NCBI RefSeq assembly: GCF_003385955.1 | Contig: NZ_QRDW01000006.1 | Coordinates: 124,001-188,000, forward strand | Direction of reading: 5' to 3' | DNA: 64,000 bases | Source: Aestuariispira insulae | GTDB taxonomy: Bacteria > Pseudomonadota > Alphaproteobacteria > UBA8366 > Aestuariispiraceae | Shown here: positions 24,882-33,685 of the stretch, one piece after another | How positions within the stretch are numbered: position 1 is the stretch's first letter | Layout of the letters: each line of letters begins with the position of its first letter | The notes under the pieces: model-generated | Databases searched by the model: none | What the model saw: the letters and a program-made list of their open reading frames with translations, nothing else | What the model was told of the DNA's origin: nothing | Made by a program: the position numbers and the translations under genes

Positions 24882-25703
24882 CTATCCCATGCCCAGGAGC
24901 TTCCGGGCTTCCGCCGCCGATGCGACAGAACGTCCCATAAACCCTGCCTGACCGCCCACCTGGGCCACCAAAGCCGCATTATCCGGCGCAATCGTGCCGT
25001 CCGCCAGCAACAGATTATTCTCGAACCCGACCCGGCAATGCCCGCCAAGACCGGCCGCGGTCAGTGCGCAAGCCCCTTCCAGGGCACCGAATGCACAAAC
25101 CGACCAGTCACAATCCATTCCATCCGCGGCCGCAAGAAACGGCAACAGATCCGATGGATCAGAGGTCATGCCGGGCGAATACCGGCCCAGCACAAAAAGC
25201 ACATGAGGACCGGGGTCAGGAATAACCCCGGACGTTAGGAGGTCCCGGAAATAACGGATATCCTCCTTAGAATAAAGAATATATTGCGGGAATATTCCCG
25301 CATCCCGCAAATGGGTGAAAAAGGCAGCGGCTTTTTCCTCCATCGCCGGGCCGGGACAGATCTCCCGGATCGCCAGCGAGACCGCTTCCGGTGCCAGTTC
25401 CCTTACCATCACCATCTGCTGATCGGCGTTATAGATCCCCACCGATTCCGTGGTCGCCTGGATGATCAGATCCTTGCCCACCCGATTGCGGACAGCACGA
25501 ATCGCCGCGCGATAGGCCTCCACATCCAGGCTGTGCCGCCCCTCTTCATCCCGGACATGCAGATGAATCATCGCAGCCCCTGCCTCAAGGCAATCCGCCG
25601 CGGTTTGCGCCAGTTCATCGGGACTGATCGGCAGGGCCGCATGATCCGTTTTCAGTTTGCGCGCGCCATTGGGCGCGACCGTGATGATCAACGGATCGGG
25701 CAT
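24882..25703 (-). CDS. BKACE-family beta-keto acid cleavage enzyme (DUF849)
   Basis: The 273-residue TIM-barrel protein has the zinc motif IHLHVRDEEGRHS (His47, His49), the opening ITVAPNGAR and the C-terminal RVGFENN glutamate typical of the 3-keto-5-aminohexanoate cleavage (Kce/BKACE) family. These enzymes condense a beta-keto acid with acetyl-CoA and split it into acetoacetate and a new CoA ester. Its ATG overlaps the TGA of the upstream aminotransferase (ATGA), implying coupled translation. The likely scheme is that the aminotransferase makes the beta-keto acid that this enzyme cleaves. Which beta-keto acid is used cannot be read; the family is known to be very diverse. Confidence 0.9.
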   Translation of the reverse strand: MPDPLIITVAPNGARKLKTDHAALPISPDELAQTAADCLEAGAAMIHLHVRDEEGRHSLDVEAYRAAIRAVRNRVGKDLIIQATTESVGIYNADQQMVMVRELAPEAVSLAIREICPGPAMEEKAAAFFTHLRDAGIFPQYILYSKEDIRYFRDLLTSGVIPDPGPHVLFVLGRYSPGMTSDPSDLLPFLAAADGMDCDWSVCAFGALEGACALTAAGLGGHCRVGFENNLLLADGTIAPDNAALVAQVGGQAGFMGRSVASAAEARKLLGMG

Positions 25704-27040
25704 CACGCCACCCCGGCGGCACGAAGCGCCGCCTCTATGGAATCGCCCAGCTTTTCCGTAATCTCTGCCACGTGGGTTTCATTGATAATAAATGGTGGTG
25801 CCAACAGCACATGATTGCCCTGTTTGCCATCAATGGTCCCACCGCCCGGATAACAGATCAGGCCGCGTTCCATGGCTTCCCGCTTGATCAGGCCGTCAAT
25901 CTTGAGCCCCGGGTCCAGCGGTTCCTTGCTCACCCGGTCTGCCACCAGTTCAATGCCCCGGAACAGACCGCGTCCGCGGATATCACCAATATTGGCATGA
26001 TTGCCCAGTCTGTCATGTAGGGCCGCATCCAGTTTGTCACCCATGGTCCGCACATTGGCCAAAAGGTCATCTTCCTCAATGGCCCGCTGAACCGCCAATG
26101 CCGCCGCACAGGCGGTCGGGTGCCCCATATAGGTATGGCCATGCTGGAAGAACCCGCTGCCATTGCGGATGGTGTCATAAATTTCTGAAGTGCACATCAT
26201 CGCGCCGATCGGCATATAGCCGGCCCCAAGCCCTTTTGCGGTGGCCAGCAGGTCCGGCGCTACCCCATCCTGTTCACAGGCAAAAAGCGTTCCGGTGCGG
26301 CCCATACCGCACATCACCTCATCCAGGATCAACAGGATGCCGTTTTTATCGCAGATCTCGCGAATGCGTTTGAAATAGCCGGGCACGGGGGCCAGCGCTC
26401 CGGCTGTCGCGCCCACCACCGGTTCCGCCACAAAGGCGATCACCTTTTCCGGACCGACTTCTTTCAGCCGGCTTTCCAATTCATCAGCAACGCGCAAGCC
26501 ATAGGCCTCGTCACTCTCGTCTGGCTGACGGTCACGATAACCATAACAGGGACTGACATGTTCCGCGTCAATCAGCATCGGCGCAAACGGCGTACGCCGC
26601 CATTCATTGCCGCCAACGGAGAGCGCCCCCAGCGTATTGCCGTGGTAACTCTGCCGCCGGGCGATGAACAGACTGCGCTGGCCTTCGCCTTTTTCCAGGA
26701 AATATTGCCGCGCGAGTTTGAGGGATGCTTCCACCGCTTCGGAGCCGCCGGAGACAAAATAGACATGATTGATCTGGCCGGGCGCACGGGAGACCAGGTG
26801 ATCCGCCAGTTGTTCTGCCGGTTCACTGGTGAAGAAACCGGTATGGGCAAAGGCGATCTGATCCACCTGGTCCTTGATGGCCTGAATAACGCGCGGATGC
26901 GAATGACCAAGACAGGACACGGCGGCCCCGCCAGACGCATCAATGTATTTTTTTCCCTCCGTATCCACGATATACGGGCCGTCCCCTTTGGCAGCGACGG
27001 GCATGGCAGCCTTTAGCTGCCGATGGAAGACATGTGTCAT
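25703..27040 (-). CDS. Class III (omega) aminotransferase
   Basis: The 445-residue PLP enzyme shows the class III features: PYIVDTEGKKYIDASGGAAV (start SGGAAVSCLGHSHP), YFVSGGSEAVEASLKLARQ for phosphate binding, ILLILDEVMCGMGRTG carrying the cofactor-contacting Asp, and the Schiff-base lysine in LLATAKGLGAGYMPIGA. It is closest in look to aspartate aminotransferase-fold omega-amino acid:pyruvate transaminases. ATG at 27040 has AGAGGT nine bases upstream; the frame continues 15 codons further without support. It is directly coupled to the BKACE gene, so a beta-amino acid substrate is likely (inference). A LysR regulator gene lies 155 bases upstream on the same strand. Confidence 0.92.
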   Translation of the reverse strand: MTHVFHRQLKAAMPVAAKGDGPYIVDTEGKKYIDASGGAAVSCLGHSHPRVIQAIKDQVDQIAFAHTGFFTSEPAEQLADHLVSRAPGQINHVYFVSGGSEAVEASLKLARQYFLEKGEGQRSLFIARRQSYHGNTLGALSVGGNEWRRTPFAPMLIDAEHVSPCYGYRDRQPDESDEAYGLRVADELESRLKEVGPEKVIAFVAEPVVGATAGALAPVPGYFKRIREICDKNGILLILDEVMCGMGRTGTLFACEQDGVAPDLLATAKGLGAGYMPIGAMMCTSEIYDTIRNGSGFFQHGHTYMGHPTACAAALAVQRAIEEDDLLANVRTMGDKLDAALHDRLGNHANIGDIRGRGLFRGIELVADRVSKEPLDPGLKIDGLIKREAMERGLICYPGGGTIDGKQGNHVLLAPPFIINETHVAEITEKLGDSIEAALRAAGVA

Positions 27041-27195
27041 TGAACCTCTACTACACTCACGCGCCTGTCTCAGGCGTAATCCCATGCTTAAAATCCTGCG
27101 GACCTTCCCGCAGACGTTTCCAAGAGCCTAGGGTGAAGTTCAATAGGCGGGCAATCGAATTATTTTCGCTATCTCTGTGATTTTTTCTCACAGCA

Positions 27196-28128
27196 CTATT
27201 CGGTCTGAAGCAGATTTTCGACCGTTTGTCGTTCCAATTGGTAACGCGCTACGGTGCCAGACAGCCAGCGCCGGAAAGCGGCTACCTTTTCGGTCTTTTC
27301 ATGATGCAGAGGGTAATAGAGGCAATAGACATGGCGCGCTTTGATCACCGGCCCAAAAGGGACCGATAACCGTCCGTCAATCAGGGCGCGGGCCGCAAGC
27401 ACGCTGCCTGCGGCGATCACACCTTGCCCGTCCACAGCTGCCTGTAGAGCCAGTTGGGAGTCGGAATAAAAACGCCCTCTGGAAAAATCAGGTGCCGTCA
27501 GGCCTGCCGCACGGAACAGGGCACGCCAGGCTTCGCCATCATCATCGTGAATAAGCATCTGCGCCTGAAGGCCTGACGGGTCTTCAATGCCCTTTCCGGC
27601 CAATAATCCCGGCGCACAGGCGGCAAAAGTATCCACTTCAATCAGTGGATCGGCCCCCAGTCCCGCCATCGGTGGCGCGTCCCAGCGGATTGCCAAGTCA
27701 AATAATCCTTCGGCAAATCCCTGCGGATTGAATTTCCGAGACGGGCTCAGGCTCAGCGTCAGGTCAGGATGTTCCGCCTGAAACTCCGACAGCCGGGGCA
27801 TGAGCCAGAGCGCGGCAAAGGCGGAGGTGACATTGATCGACAGGCCTTCACCCGTTCCCTGTTGCAGCAGATGGCGTGACGTTTCCTCCAGCTCGCCCAG
27901 GATTTTTTCGACCGTCTGGAACAAGCGCTGGCCTGCGGCATTCAGCTTGATACGCCCCTTGACCCTTGAAAAGAGCGGCTGGCGATACCAGTCTTCCAGG
28001 CTTTTCACCTGGCGGCTGATCGCACCGTGGGTAACATGCAATTCTTCCGCTGCACGGGTGAAACTGGCGTGGCGCGCCGCCGCTTCAAAGGATCTCAAGG
28101 CATTCAGGGGCGGTAACGGTCGCCTCAC
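27196..28128 (-). CDS. LysR-family regulator (GcvA-like)
   Basis: The 310-residue protein begins RRPLPPLNALRSFEAAARHASFTRAA, noted by its core LNALRSFEAAARHASFTRAA, the N-terminus typical of GcvA-type LysR regulators, with recognition helix HVTHGAISRQVKSLE. The effector domain starts near residue 92. It follows the Mla lipoprotein gene by 4 bases and precedes the aminotransferase-BKACE genes by 155 bases, all on the minus strand. GcvA relatives often control amino-acid catabolism, so regulation of the aminotransferase pair is more likely than of the lipid operon, but position alone does not decide it. Confidence 0.9.
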   Translation of the reverse strand: MRRPLPPLNALRSFEAAARHASFTRAAEELHVTHGAISRQVKSLEDWYRQPLFSRVKGRIKLNAAGQRLFQTVEKILGELEETSRHLLQQGTGEGLSINVTSAFAALWLMPRLSEFQAEHPDLTLSLSPSRKFNPQGFAEGLFDLAIRWDAPPMAGLGADPLIEVDTFAACAPGLLAGKGIEDPSGLQAQMLIHDDDGEAWRALFRAAGLTAPDFSRGRFYSDSQLALQAAVDGQGVIAAGSVLAARALIDGRLSVPFGPVIKARHVYCLYYPLHHEKTEKVAAFRRWLSGTVARYQLERQTVENLLQTE

Positions 28129-28132
28129 GTTA

Positions 28133-28783
28133 TCAACTCCCTACCCGGCCCTTGTCGCGCCAGACTTCTTCCCCGGACTTTAACGCCCAGCCAACAATCC
28201 GCTTCATGACTTTGCCAAGTGCTTCGTCATAAGCAACAATCACCATGTCCAAATTCTTATCTTCTGCCTTTACCGTCTTTTCCACGGTTTTGGAAGCGAC
28301 GATCACCCGTTCCGGCATCTTGATCAGTTTGGCATTCATCCGGACCCGCACCGTCGGCCCGGCACCATCTCCATCCAAATATTCCGCCTGAAATTCCCGT
28401 AAATCCGACTGCATGATGAAATCAGCACGAAGACCAATCGTCTGCCGACCAACCGAGACGATCTTGCCGGAGTTTTCAAACGATTCGATCAGCAGCGCCT
28501 GAATCATCTTCGGTGCCGAATCGGTCCAGTTGGCATGACTATAATATTTCAACTCCATCGCCGTCTGGCGCAGCGCGATCCTGGAATTGCCGATACCATT
28601 TGCCGTGATCGGCACATCTACCAACAGCTGCCAATCCACGGTTGGCAGGCCTTCTTCAAAGGTGCTTTTCGGGCTCAGGACAAAAATCCGTCCCGGATCG
28701 CCGCCGCCCGGCAATTCGACCGAACAGGCCGTGAACGCGGCCAACAATCCCAGGACCGCCATCTTATTCAGAATGTTCCTCAT
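28133..28783 (-). CDS. ABC-type transport auxiliary lipoprotein of the Mla-like system
   Basis: The 216-residue protein has a lipoprotein signal (LLAAFTACS, lipidated Cys20) and a body resembling the PqiC/ABC_trans_aux family: RIFVLSPKSTF near the start, then IALRQTAMELKYYSHANWTDSAPKMIQ in parts (ALRQTAMELKYYSHANWTDS), and RADFIMQSDLREFQAEY. These outer-membrane-facing lipoproteins work with MCE proteins in intermembrane lipid transport. Its ATG overlaps the end of the MCE gene by 4 bases, completing an operon of permease, ATPase, MCE and lipoprotein. Confidence 0.88.
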   Translation of the reverse strand: MRNILNKMAVLGLLAAFTACSVELPGGGDPGRIFVLSPKSTFEEGLPTVDWQLLVDVPITANGIGNSRIALRQTAMELKYYSHANWTDSAPKMIQALLIESFENSGKIVSVGRQTIGLRADFIMQSDLREFQAEYLDGDGAGPTVRVRMNAKLIKMPERVIVASKTVEKTVKAEDKNLDMVIVAYDEALGKVMKRIVGWALKSGEEVWRDKGRVGS

Positions 28784-29817
28784 TCCAGATCATATCCCTG
28801 CTGGTTGTCGCCAAAGAAAAAACGGGCCGGATCCCGTTCGATCTCGGCAGAAAGATGAGTCAGGTTGGAAACCAATAAGCGCGTTTCCGCCATCAATTGG
28901 GTGAATTCATAAAGCCCAGCATTGGTGAAATGGTCCACTTGCTCGCGATTGTCGGACAGAATATCGCCCGCCTCCGTCGCGGCATAGGTAATGGATTTCG
29001 CCGCTGCATCCATATTCTCGGCCACCTGGCGCATTTGCCGGGCCACCTCCACCATTTCATCCATGGTGACACGCGCCTTCCTGGCAGTCGGCCCAACCTC
29101 CGGCCGCAATTCCGCGGTCAGGGTCGAAATATCGCGCATGGTGCTATCGGCATTTTCCAAAATCGGCCGGACCCGCAACAAGGTTTCATTCATTTCCGCA
29201 GTCAATTTCCGGGCGTCGGCCAGCAATTGCTTCATCTCCCCCGATCCTTCCGCCAGCGCGCCGGAAAAGGCACTGACATTTTCCAGGGTTTTCGCGATAT
29301 TTTCCTGATTGGCGGGGTTAAGCAGCAGATTGGCCCGGTCCACCAGGGCAATGAATCGATTGATCAGTTCCGGCGCCTGGTCAAAAACCTCCTGCAATTG
29401 GGAAGAGGTCGCCTGGATCACCGGGTACTTTTCACCCTTTCCGGCTTTCAGATCGGGCGCATCGTGGGTCCCGCCAGAAATCTGGACATACCCGACCCCG
29501 GTCAGCCCCTGAAATTCCATACTGGCGCTGGCATCCTCCTTGATCGGGGTGTCCGATTGGATCTCGATCGTGACCCGCACCTGCTCCACATTATCCTTAT
29601 TGATGCCAATATCATGGACAACTCCGACCGGCACCCCGCGATAGCGCACCGGATTGCCTTCCTTCAATCCGGTGACCGACCCTTCGAAGAGAATATCGTA
29701 AAAGGCTGACTTCTGATCCAGCTCCGAACCTGAAAGCCAGATGATCGCCGCGACTAAGGTCACCAGACACCCCAGAACGAACGAGCCCACCAGAATATAA
29801 CTTGCTTTCGTTTCCAT
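28780..29817 (-). CDS. MlaD-like MCE-domain protein
   Basis: The 345-residue protein has an N-terminal helix (YILVGSFVLGCLVTLVAAII) and one MCE domain (about residues 38-118; YDILFEGSVTGLKEGNPVRYRGVPVG), then a long helical C-terminal region (about 150-330) with many heptad-like segments. MCE proteins form hexameric rings in the periplasm that carry phospholipids between membranes. The long helical tail is larger than in E. coli MlaD and resembles needle-forming or Mce-type variants. It sits between the ATPase gene (2-base gap) and the lipoprotein gene (4-base overlap). Confidence 0.92.
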   Translation of the reverse strand: METKASYILVGSFVLGCLVTLVAAIIWLSGSELDQKSAFYDILFEGSVTGLKEGNPVRYRGVPVGVVHDIGINKDNVEQVRVTIEIQSDTPIKEDASASMEFQGLTGVGYVQISGGTHDAPDLKAGKGEKYPVIQATSSQLQEVFDQAPELINRFIALVDRANLLLNPANQENIAKTLENVSAFSGALAEGSGEMKQLLADARKLTAEMNETLLRVRPILENADSTMRDISTLTAELRPEVGPTARKARVTMDEMVEVARQMRQVAENMDAAAKSITYAATEAGDILSDNREQVDHFTNAGLYEFTQLMAETRLLVSNLTHLSAEIERDPARFFFGDNQQGYDLE

Positions 29818-29819
29818 CG

Positions 29820-30602
29820 TCAGCGCGCTCCCGTCATGTGGCCAGCCCCGGAAGCGGAAACCGCCCGGGCGCGGGGACCGTGGAAATAGGCCTGGATCCA
29901 GGGATGATCATCCTTCATATGATCCGCCAGGGTCGAGACCCGGACCTTGCCATCCACCAGCACCGCAATACGGTCACAGATCGCGGCAAGGCTGTCGAGA
30001 TCATGGGTCACCATGAACACTGTCAGACCCAGGCTGGCCCGCAAGTCCAGGATCAACTGGTCAAAGGCCGCCGCCCCGATCGGATCCAGACCGGCGGTCG
30101 GCTCATCTAAGAACAGGATTTCAGGATCCATTGCCAACGCACGGGCGAGGCCCGCCCGTTTGCGCATGCCCCCCGATAACTGGGCGGGCAACTTGGCCCC
30201 GGCTTCAGGTGCCAACCCCACCATGGCAATCTTCATCGCGGCAATCCGGTCCAGAAGTCCTTCGGGCAGGGAGAGATTTTCCCGCAGCGGCACCTGAATA
30301 TTCTCCGCCACCGTCAGGGATGAAAACAAAGCACCATCCTGGAACAAAACCCCGATCCGGCTGCGCACCGCCTCGACTGCAGCGGGATCAGCCGCCTCGA
30401 TATCATGATCCAGCAGGCGTATATGGCCGGCACTTGGCTTTTGCAGGCCGATCACACTGCGTAACAAAACCGATTTCCCGGCCCCCGATCCGCCGACCAG
30501 CCCCATGATCTCGCCGCGTCGAACGATCAGATCGACACCTTTATGGACCTGATGCGCGCCAAACCGGTTCTCAAGACCCGATATTTCAATCACCCCATCC
30601 AT
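29820..30602 (-). CDS. MlaF-like ABC transporter ATP-binding protein
   Basis: The 260-residue ATPase has Walker A GGSGAGKS, the signature LSGGMRKRAGLARAL, Walker B EILFLDEPTAGLD and the H-loop MVTHD. The LSGGM(R/K)KR signature with the RFGAHQVHKGVDL start is typical of MlaF/Ttg2A ATPases of lipid transporters. Its ATG overlaps the TGA of the permease gene (TGATG). It powers phospholipid movement through the MlaE-like permease at the inner membrane. Confidence 0.93.
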   Translation of the reverse strand: MDGVIEISGLENRFGAHQVHKGVDLIVRRGEIMGLVGGSGAGKSVLLRSVIGLQKPSAGHIRLLDHDIEAADPAAVEAVRSRIGVLFQDGALFSSLTVAENIQVPLRENLSLPEGLLDRIAAMKIAMVGLAPEAGAKLPAQLSGGMRKRAGLARALAMDPEILFLDEPTAGLDPIGAAAFDQLILDLRASLGLTVFMVTHDLDSLAAICDRIAVLVDGKVRVSTLADHMKDDHPWIQAYFHGPRARAVSASGAGHMTGAR

Positions 30603-31792
30603 CAGCGTATCCCCAGAACCGACATCAAAATGGCGAAAACCGCCGTCGCCAGGATTACCAGCACAATGGATTCCACCACCGACAATGTTGTCATCCGACC
30701 GACACTTTCCGCACTGCGCTCCACCTTCAAACCTTCATAACAGCCGACAAGGGCAATGATCATCGCATGGACCGGCGCCTTGACCATACCGATCAGGAAA
30801 TCCCGCACATGAACCGCCTCCTGCAATTGTCGCAGATATTGCGGGAAGCTAATATCCAGTGCCGTCACGGTCGCCAGCGCACCGCCCAGAAGGCCGCATA
30901 AATCGGCAAAAAAGGTGAGCAGCGGTAGTGTGATCATCATTGCCAGAACTCGGGGCAGCACGAGGACCTCAATCGGATCCATGCCCAGGGTCTGCAAGGC
31001 GTCAATCTCCTCATTCACGCGCATGGTGCCAATCTGCGCGGTAAAGGCGGATCCGGAGCGCCCGGCCAACAGGATCGCGGTGATCAACACACCCGCTTCC
31101 TGCAAAATCGTCAGGCCGATCAGATTAACCGTAAACACTTCCGCGCCGAATTTGCGAAACTGATCTGCCATCAGATAGGCCAACACCACGCCGATCAGGA
31201 ATTGCAGCAGCCCGACGATCAACATGGCGTCCAGGCCGGTCTGTTCTATCTGGGTGATCAGGGCTTTGGGCCTGAATCGTCTGGGCTGGCGGACCGCGCG
31301 CCAGAATACGATAGTCACCAACCCCAGGAAATTTAAGAGGTCCCGCCCTTCCCGCAAAGCCTCAATGCTTCTGCGACCGACATTGCTGACCAGATCGCCC
31401 AAACCTGTATGTTTGCTATGCACATCCAGATGCCGGCCGGGGCTGCCCGCATCGCCAACTTGCGCCATCAAGGGTACATAGCGGTCAGAAATGCCATGAA
31501 AACCGATCTCGCATCCGTGCCCTTTGAGCATGTGGCCGGCCTGATGCAGCAGCATGGCCCCAGTTGAATCCAATTGGTTAACCTGGCCAAGGTTGATGAT
31601 CACCTGGCGGCCTTTGAAGTCCCTCAGGCGGCAGATTTCTTCCTCAAGAAAACGGCCATGACCAATCGTCCAGCGACCATTCGCCGACACCTGAAGCCGT
31701 GCGCCCTCCTCAACGATATCCAGCCATCCGCCGCTTCGTTCCACCCAGCCTCCCCTTTTTGTGCCTGGTCTCCAGATTGCGAAATGCTGCAT
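30602..31792 (-). CDS. MlaE-type permease with N-terminal STAS domain
   Basis: The 396-residue protein fuses a STAS domain (about residues 20-115; RQVIINLGQVNQLDSTGAMLL) to an MlaE/YrbE permease of about six helices (residues 145-395; FLIGVVLAYLMADQFRKFG and AILLAGRSGSAFTAQIGTMRVNEEID, quoted in part as LLAGRSGSAFTAQIGTM). In E. coli the STAS protein MlaB is separate and binds MlaF; here it is built into the permease, as in several other bacteria. First gene of the four-gene operon; the start lies 95 bases from the divergent apt gene. Confidence 0.92.
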   Translation of the reverse strand: MQHFAIWRPGTKRGGWVERSGGWLDIVEEGARLQVSANGRWTIGHGRFLEEEICRLRDFKGRQVIINLGQVNQLDSTGAMLLHQAGHMLKGHGCEIGFHGISDRYVPLMAQVGDAGSPGRHLDVHSKHTGLGDLVSNVGRRSIEALREGRDLLNFLGLVTIVFWRAVRQPRRFRPKALITQIEQTGLDAMLIVGLLQFLIGVVLAYLMADQFRKFGAEVFTVNLIGLTILQEAGVLITAILLAGRSGSAFTAQIGTMRVNEEIDALQTLGMDPIEVLVLPRVLAMMITLPLLTFFADLCGLLGGALATVTALDISFPQYLRQLQEAVHVRDFLIGMVKAPVHAMIIALVGCYEGLKVERSAESVGRMTTLSVVESIVLVILATAVFAILMSVLGIR

Positions 31793-31887
31793 TTGTGATT
31801 AGGTTAGGACCCAATCATTAAATTTGTGCTTATTCTGTCTTGGTACAGAACAGCAGTATCTCAATTTAAACAGGATGTTAAGTCCCG

Positions 31888-32403
31888 ATGGATCTTAAAG
31901 ACCATATCCGAACCGTGCCCGATTTCCCCAAACCGGGCATTCTGTTCTACGACATCTCCACACTTCTGGCCCATCCGGCAGCTTGGCGGGAATGTGTCAA
32001 TCAATTGAAAACGATCATCGCACCGATGAAGCCGGATCTGCTGATCGGCATTGAATCCCGAGGCTTCCTGCCCGCCGCCCCTCTGGCCCTGGAGCTGGGC
32101 GTAGGCTTTACCATGGTGCGCAAGAAGGGCAAGCTTCCCGGCGAATGCATTTCCCACGAATATGACCTGGAATACGGGTCAGATATTGTCCAGATCCAGG
32201 CGGATGCGGTGAAACCCGGGCAGAAGGTCGTGATCCTGGACGACCTGCTGGCAACTGGCGGCACGTTGCGCGCCGCCATCGAATTATCGCAGAAGGTCGG
32301 CGCGGATGTGGCCGGCGCCGCCTGCATCATCGAGCTTTTGGGCCTTGGTGGCCGGGACGGCCTGAATGCACCGTTCCATTCCCTGATTTCATACGAAATC
32401 TGA
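31888..32403 (+). CDS. apt: Adenine phosphoribosyltransferase
   Basis: The 171-residue purine salvage enzyme has the PRPP-binding motif [17 protein letters not shown], the N-terminal [18 protein letters not shown] and the [16 protein letters not shown] segment typical of Apt. It converts adenine and PRPP to AMP in the cytoplasm. It is divergent from the Mla-like operon. Its TGA abuts the reverse-complement stop codon of the amidase gene (TGATCA), and a perfect 11-pair hairpin lies just past it inside the amidase gene. Confidence 0.96.
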   Translation: MDLKDHIRTVPDFPKPGILFYDISTLLAHPAAWRECVNQLKTIIAPMKPDLLIGIESRGFLPAAPLALELGVGFTMVRKKGKLPGECISHEYDLEYGSDIVQIQADAVKPGQKVVILDDLLATGGTLRAAIELSQKVGADVAGAACIIELLGLGGRDGLNAPFHSLISYEI

Positions 32404-33612
32404 TCAAGCCTCCAGCAGCGGCGCCAGGCCGCTGCTGGCCATTCCCGAGATTTCACTGGCGATGTCCAACAGGGTTTCATCACAACCACGCGCCGCGATG
32501 ATCGACAGCCCAACCGGGCATCCCGCCACCCGCCCCAGCGGCAGGTTCATCTGTGGCACGCCGGTCAGGACGGAAATGCCGGTCAGCTGCAGCGCGCGAT
32601 AACGGAAATTCTCTAACTGCTCTGCGGACTGACCGCGCAGGGGTGCAATACCCGGCGCAGTCGGGATAGCCATCACCACCCCTTCCGGCAGACGCGCCGC
32701 CAATTCGGCGGTTATCCTGGCCCGGATCTCCATTGCCTTGTCGCGTTCTTCACGCGTGATGGTTGCCACCCAGTTGAACCGGTCAGAAACACCCGGCCCG
32801 AATTTCGGCTTATTGTTAGTGATCCAATCCCCGTGGCAATGCCAGATCTCATAGCCCTGGCAGATCCGGAAGGGCATGAACCAGTCTTCCAAGCTGCCGG
32901 ATCGGGCCAGGTCCGTTTCATCCGCGCCACCGGTCATCGCCGCCAAGCGCATGACCGCCGGGGCAAGCGCTTCCCTGGTTTCCGCATCCGCGAGCGACCA
33001 GACATCCTCCGGCAGCCAGAGCTTGACAATGCCCGGCGCCCGGTCGTTCCAATCATCGAACAAAAACTGCCCGACCTGCTGCATTAAAGATGGATCACGA
33101 GCAAACCAGCCAATGGTATCAAAGCTAGGGGCCAGCGGTAAAACCCCTTCCAGGGCGATCCGGTCATGGGTCGGACGCAGGCCAAAGATCCCGCAATAGC
33201 TGGCCGGCACGCGCACAGAGCCGCCGGTATCAGTGCCAAGCGCAAAATCGACACACTCGCCGGCAACCGCGGCAGCGGATCCACTGCTGGATCCGCCGGG
33301 GATGCGTCCCGGCGCATTGGGATTTTCCGGCGTGCCGTAATGGGCATTTTCCCCATTCAGGGAAAAGGCAAATTCATCAGTGTGGGTTTTGCCGCGCACA
33401 GACGCCCCTGCCGCCAAAAGCTTCTGCACCACCGGCGCATGGGCGGCTTCCGCCTGATGGCGTTCCCGCCACAGCGGGTGGCCAAAGCCCGTGACTTGGC
33501 CTTTCACATGGAAGAGATCCTTCACCGCAAAACTGCGCCCCGAGAGAGCGCCGCCATCGATACCGTCCAAAGCCAAATCGGCATCAATGAATGCGTCATG
33601 CCAGTTTTTCAT
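32404..33612 (-). CDS. Amidase-signature-family hydrolase
   Basis: The 402-residue protein has the Ser-cisSer-Lys triad of the family: Lys31 (SFAVKDLF), the GGSSSGSAAA loop with cis-Ser around 109, and nucleophile Ser132 in GTDTGGSVRVPASYCG. The family covers bacterial amidases, GatA and fatty acid amide hydrolase; the length is short for GatA, and gatBC are absent. The substrate is unknown. It lies 73 bases downstream of the catalase-like gene on the same strand, so it may belong with the haem enzyme cluster, which makes an acyl amide substrate an attractive but untested idea. Confidence 0.9.
   Translation of the reverse strand: MKNWHDAFIDADLALDGIDGGALSGRSFAVKDLFHVKGQVTGFGHPLWRERHQAEAAHAPVVQKLLAAGASVRGKTHTDEFAFSLNGENAHYGTPENPNAPGRIPGGSSSGSAAAVAGECVDFALGTDTGGSVRVPASYCGIFGLRPTHDRIALEGVLPLAPSFDTIGWFARDPSLMQQVGQFLFDDWNDRAPGIVKLWLPEDVWSLADAETREALAPAVMRLAAMTGGADETDLARSGSLEDWFMPFRICQGYEIWHCHGDWITNNKPKFGPGVSDRFNWVATITREERDKAMEIRARITAELAARLPEGVVMAIPTAPGIAPLRGQSAEQLENFRYRALQLTGISVLTGVPQMNLPLGRVAGCPVGLSIIAARGCDETLLDIASEISGMASSGLAPLLEA
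32412..32438. other. Perfect 11-pair hairpin just past the apt stop codon
   Basis: CCAGCAGCGGC (32412-32422) and GCCGCTGCTGG (32428-32438) flank GCCAG. It lies within the last codons of the amidase gene and 9 bases after the apt stop. No T run follows on either strand, so it is not a standard terminator, but it may protect or help end the convergent transcripts. Confidence 0.45.
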
Positions 33613-33685
33613 GAGAGGGCGATCCTTTGTTCAAGCCTGCAGCAGCCACTCCCCGTGAATGGCGGCGCAATCTCCCTGATAGCCG

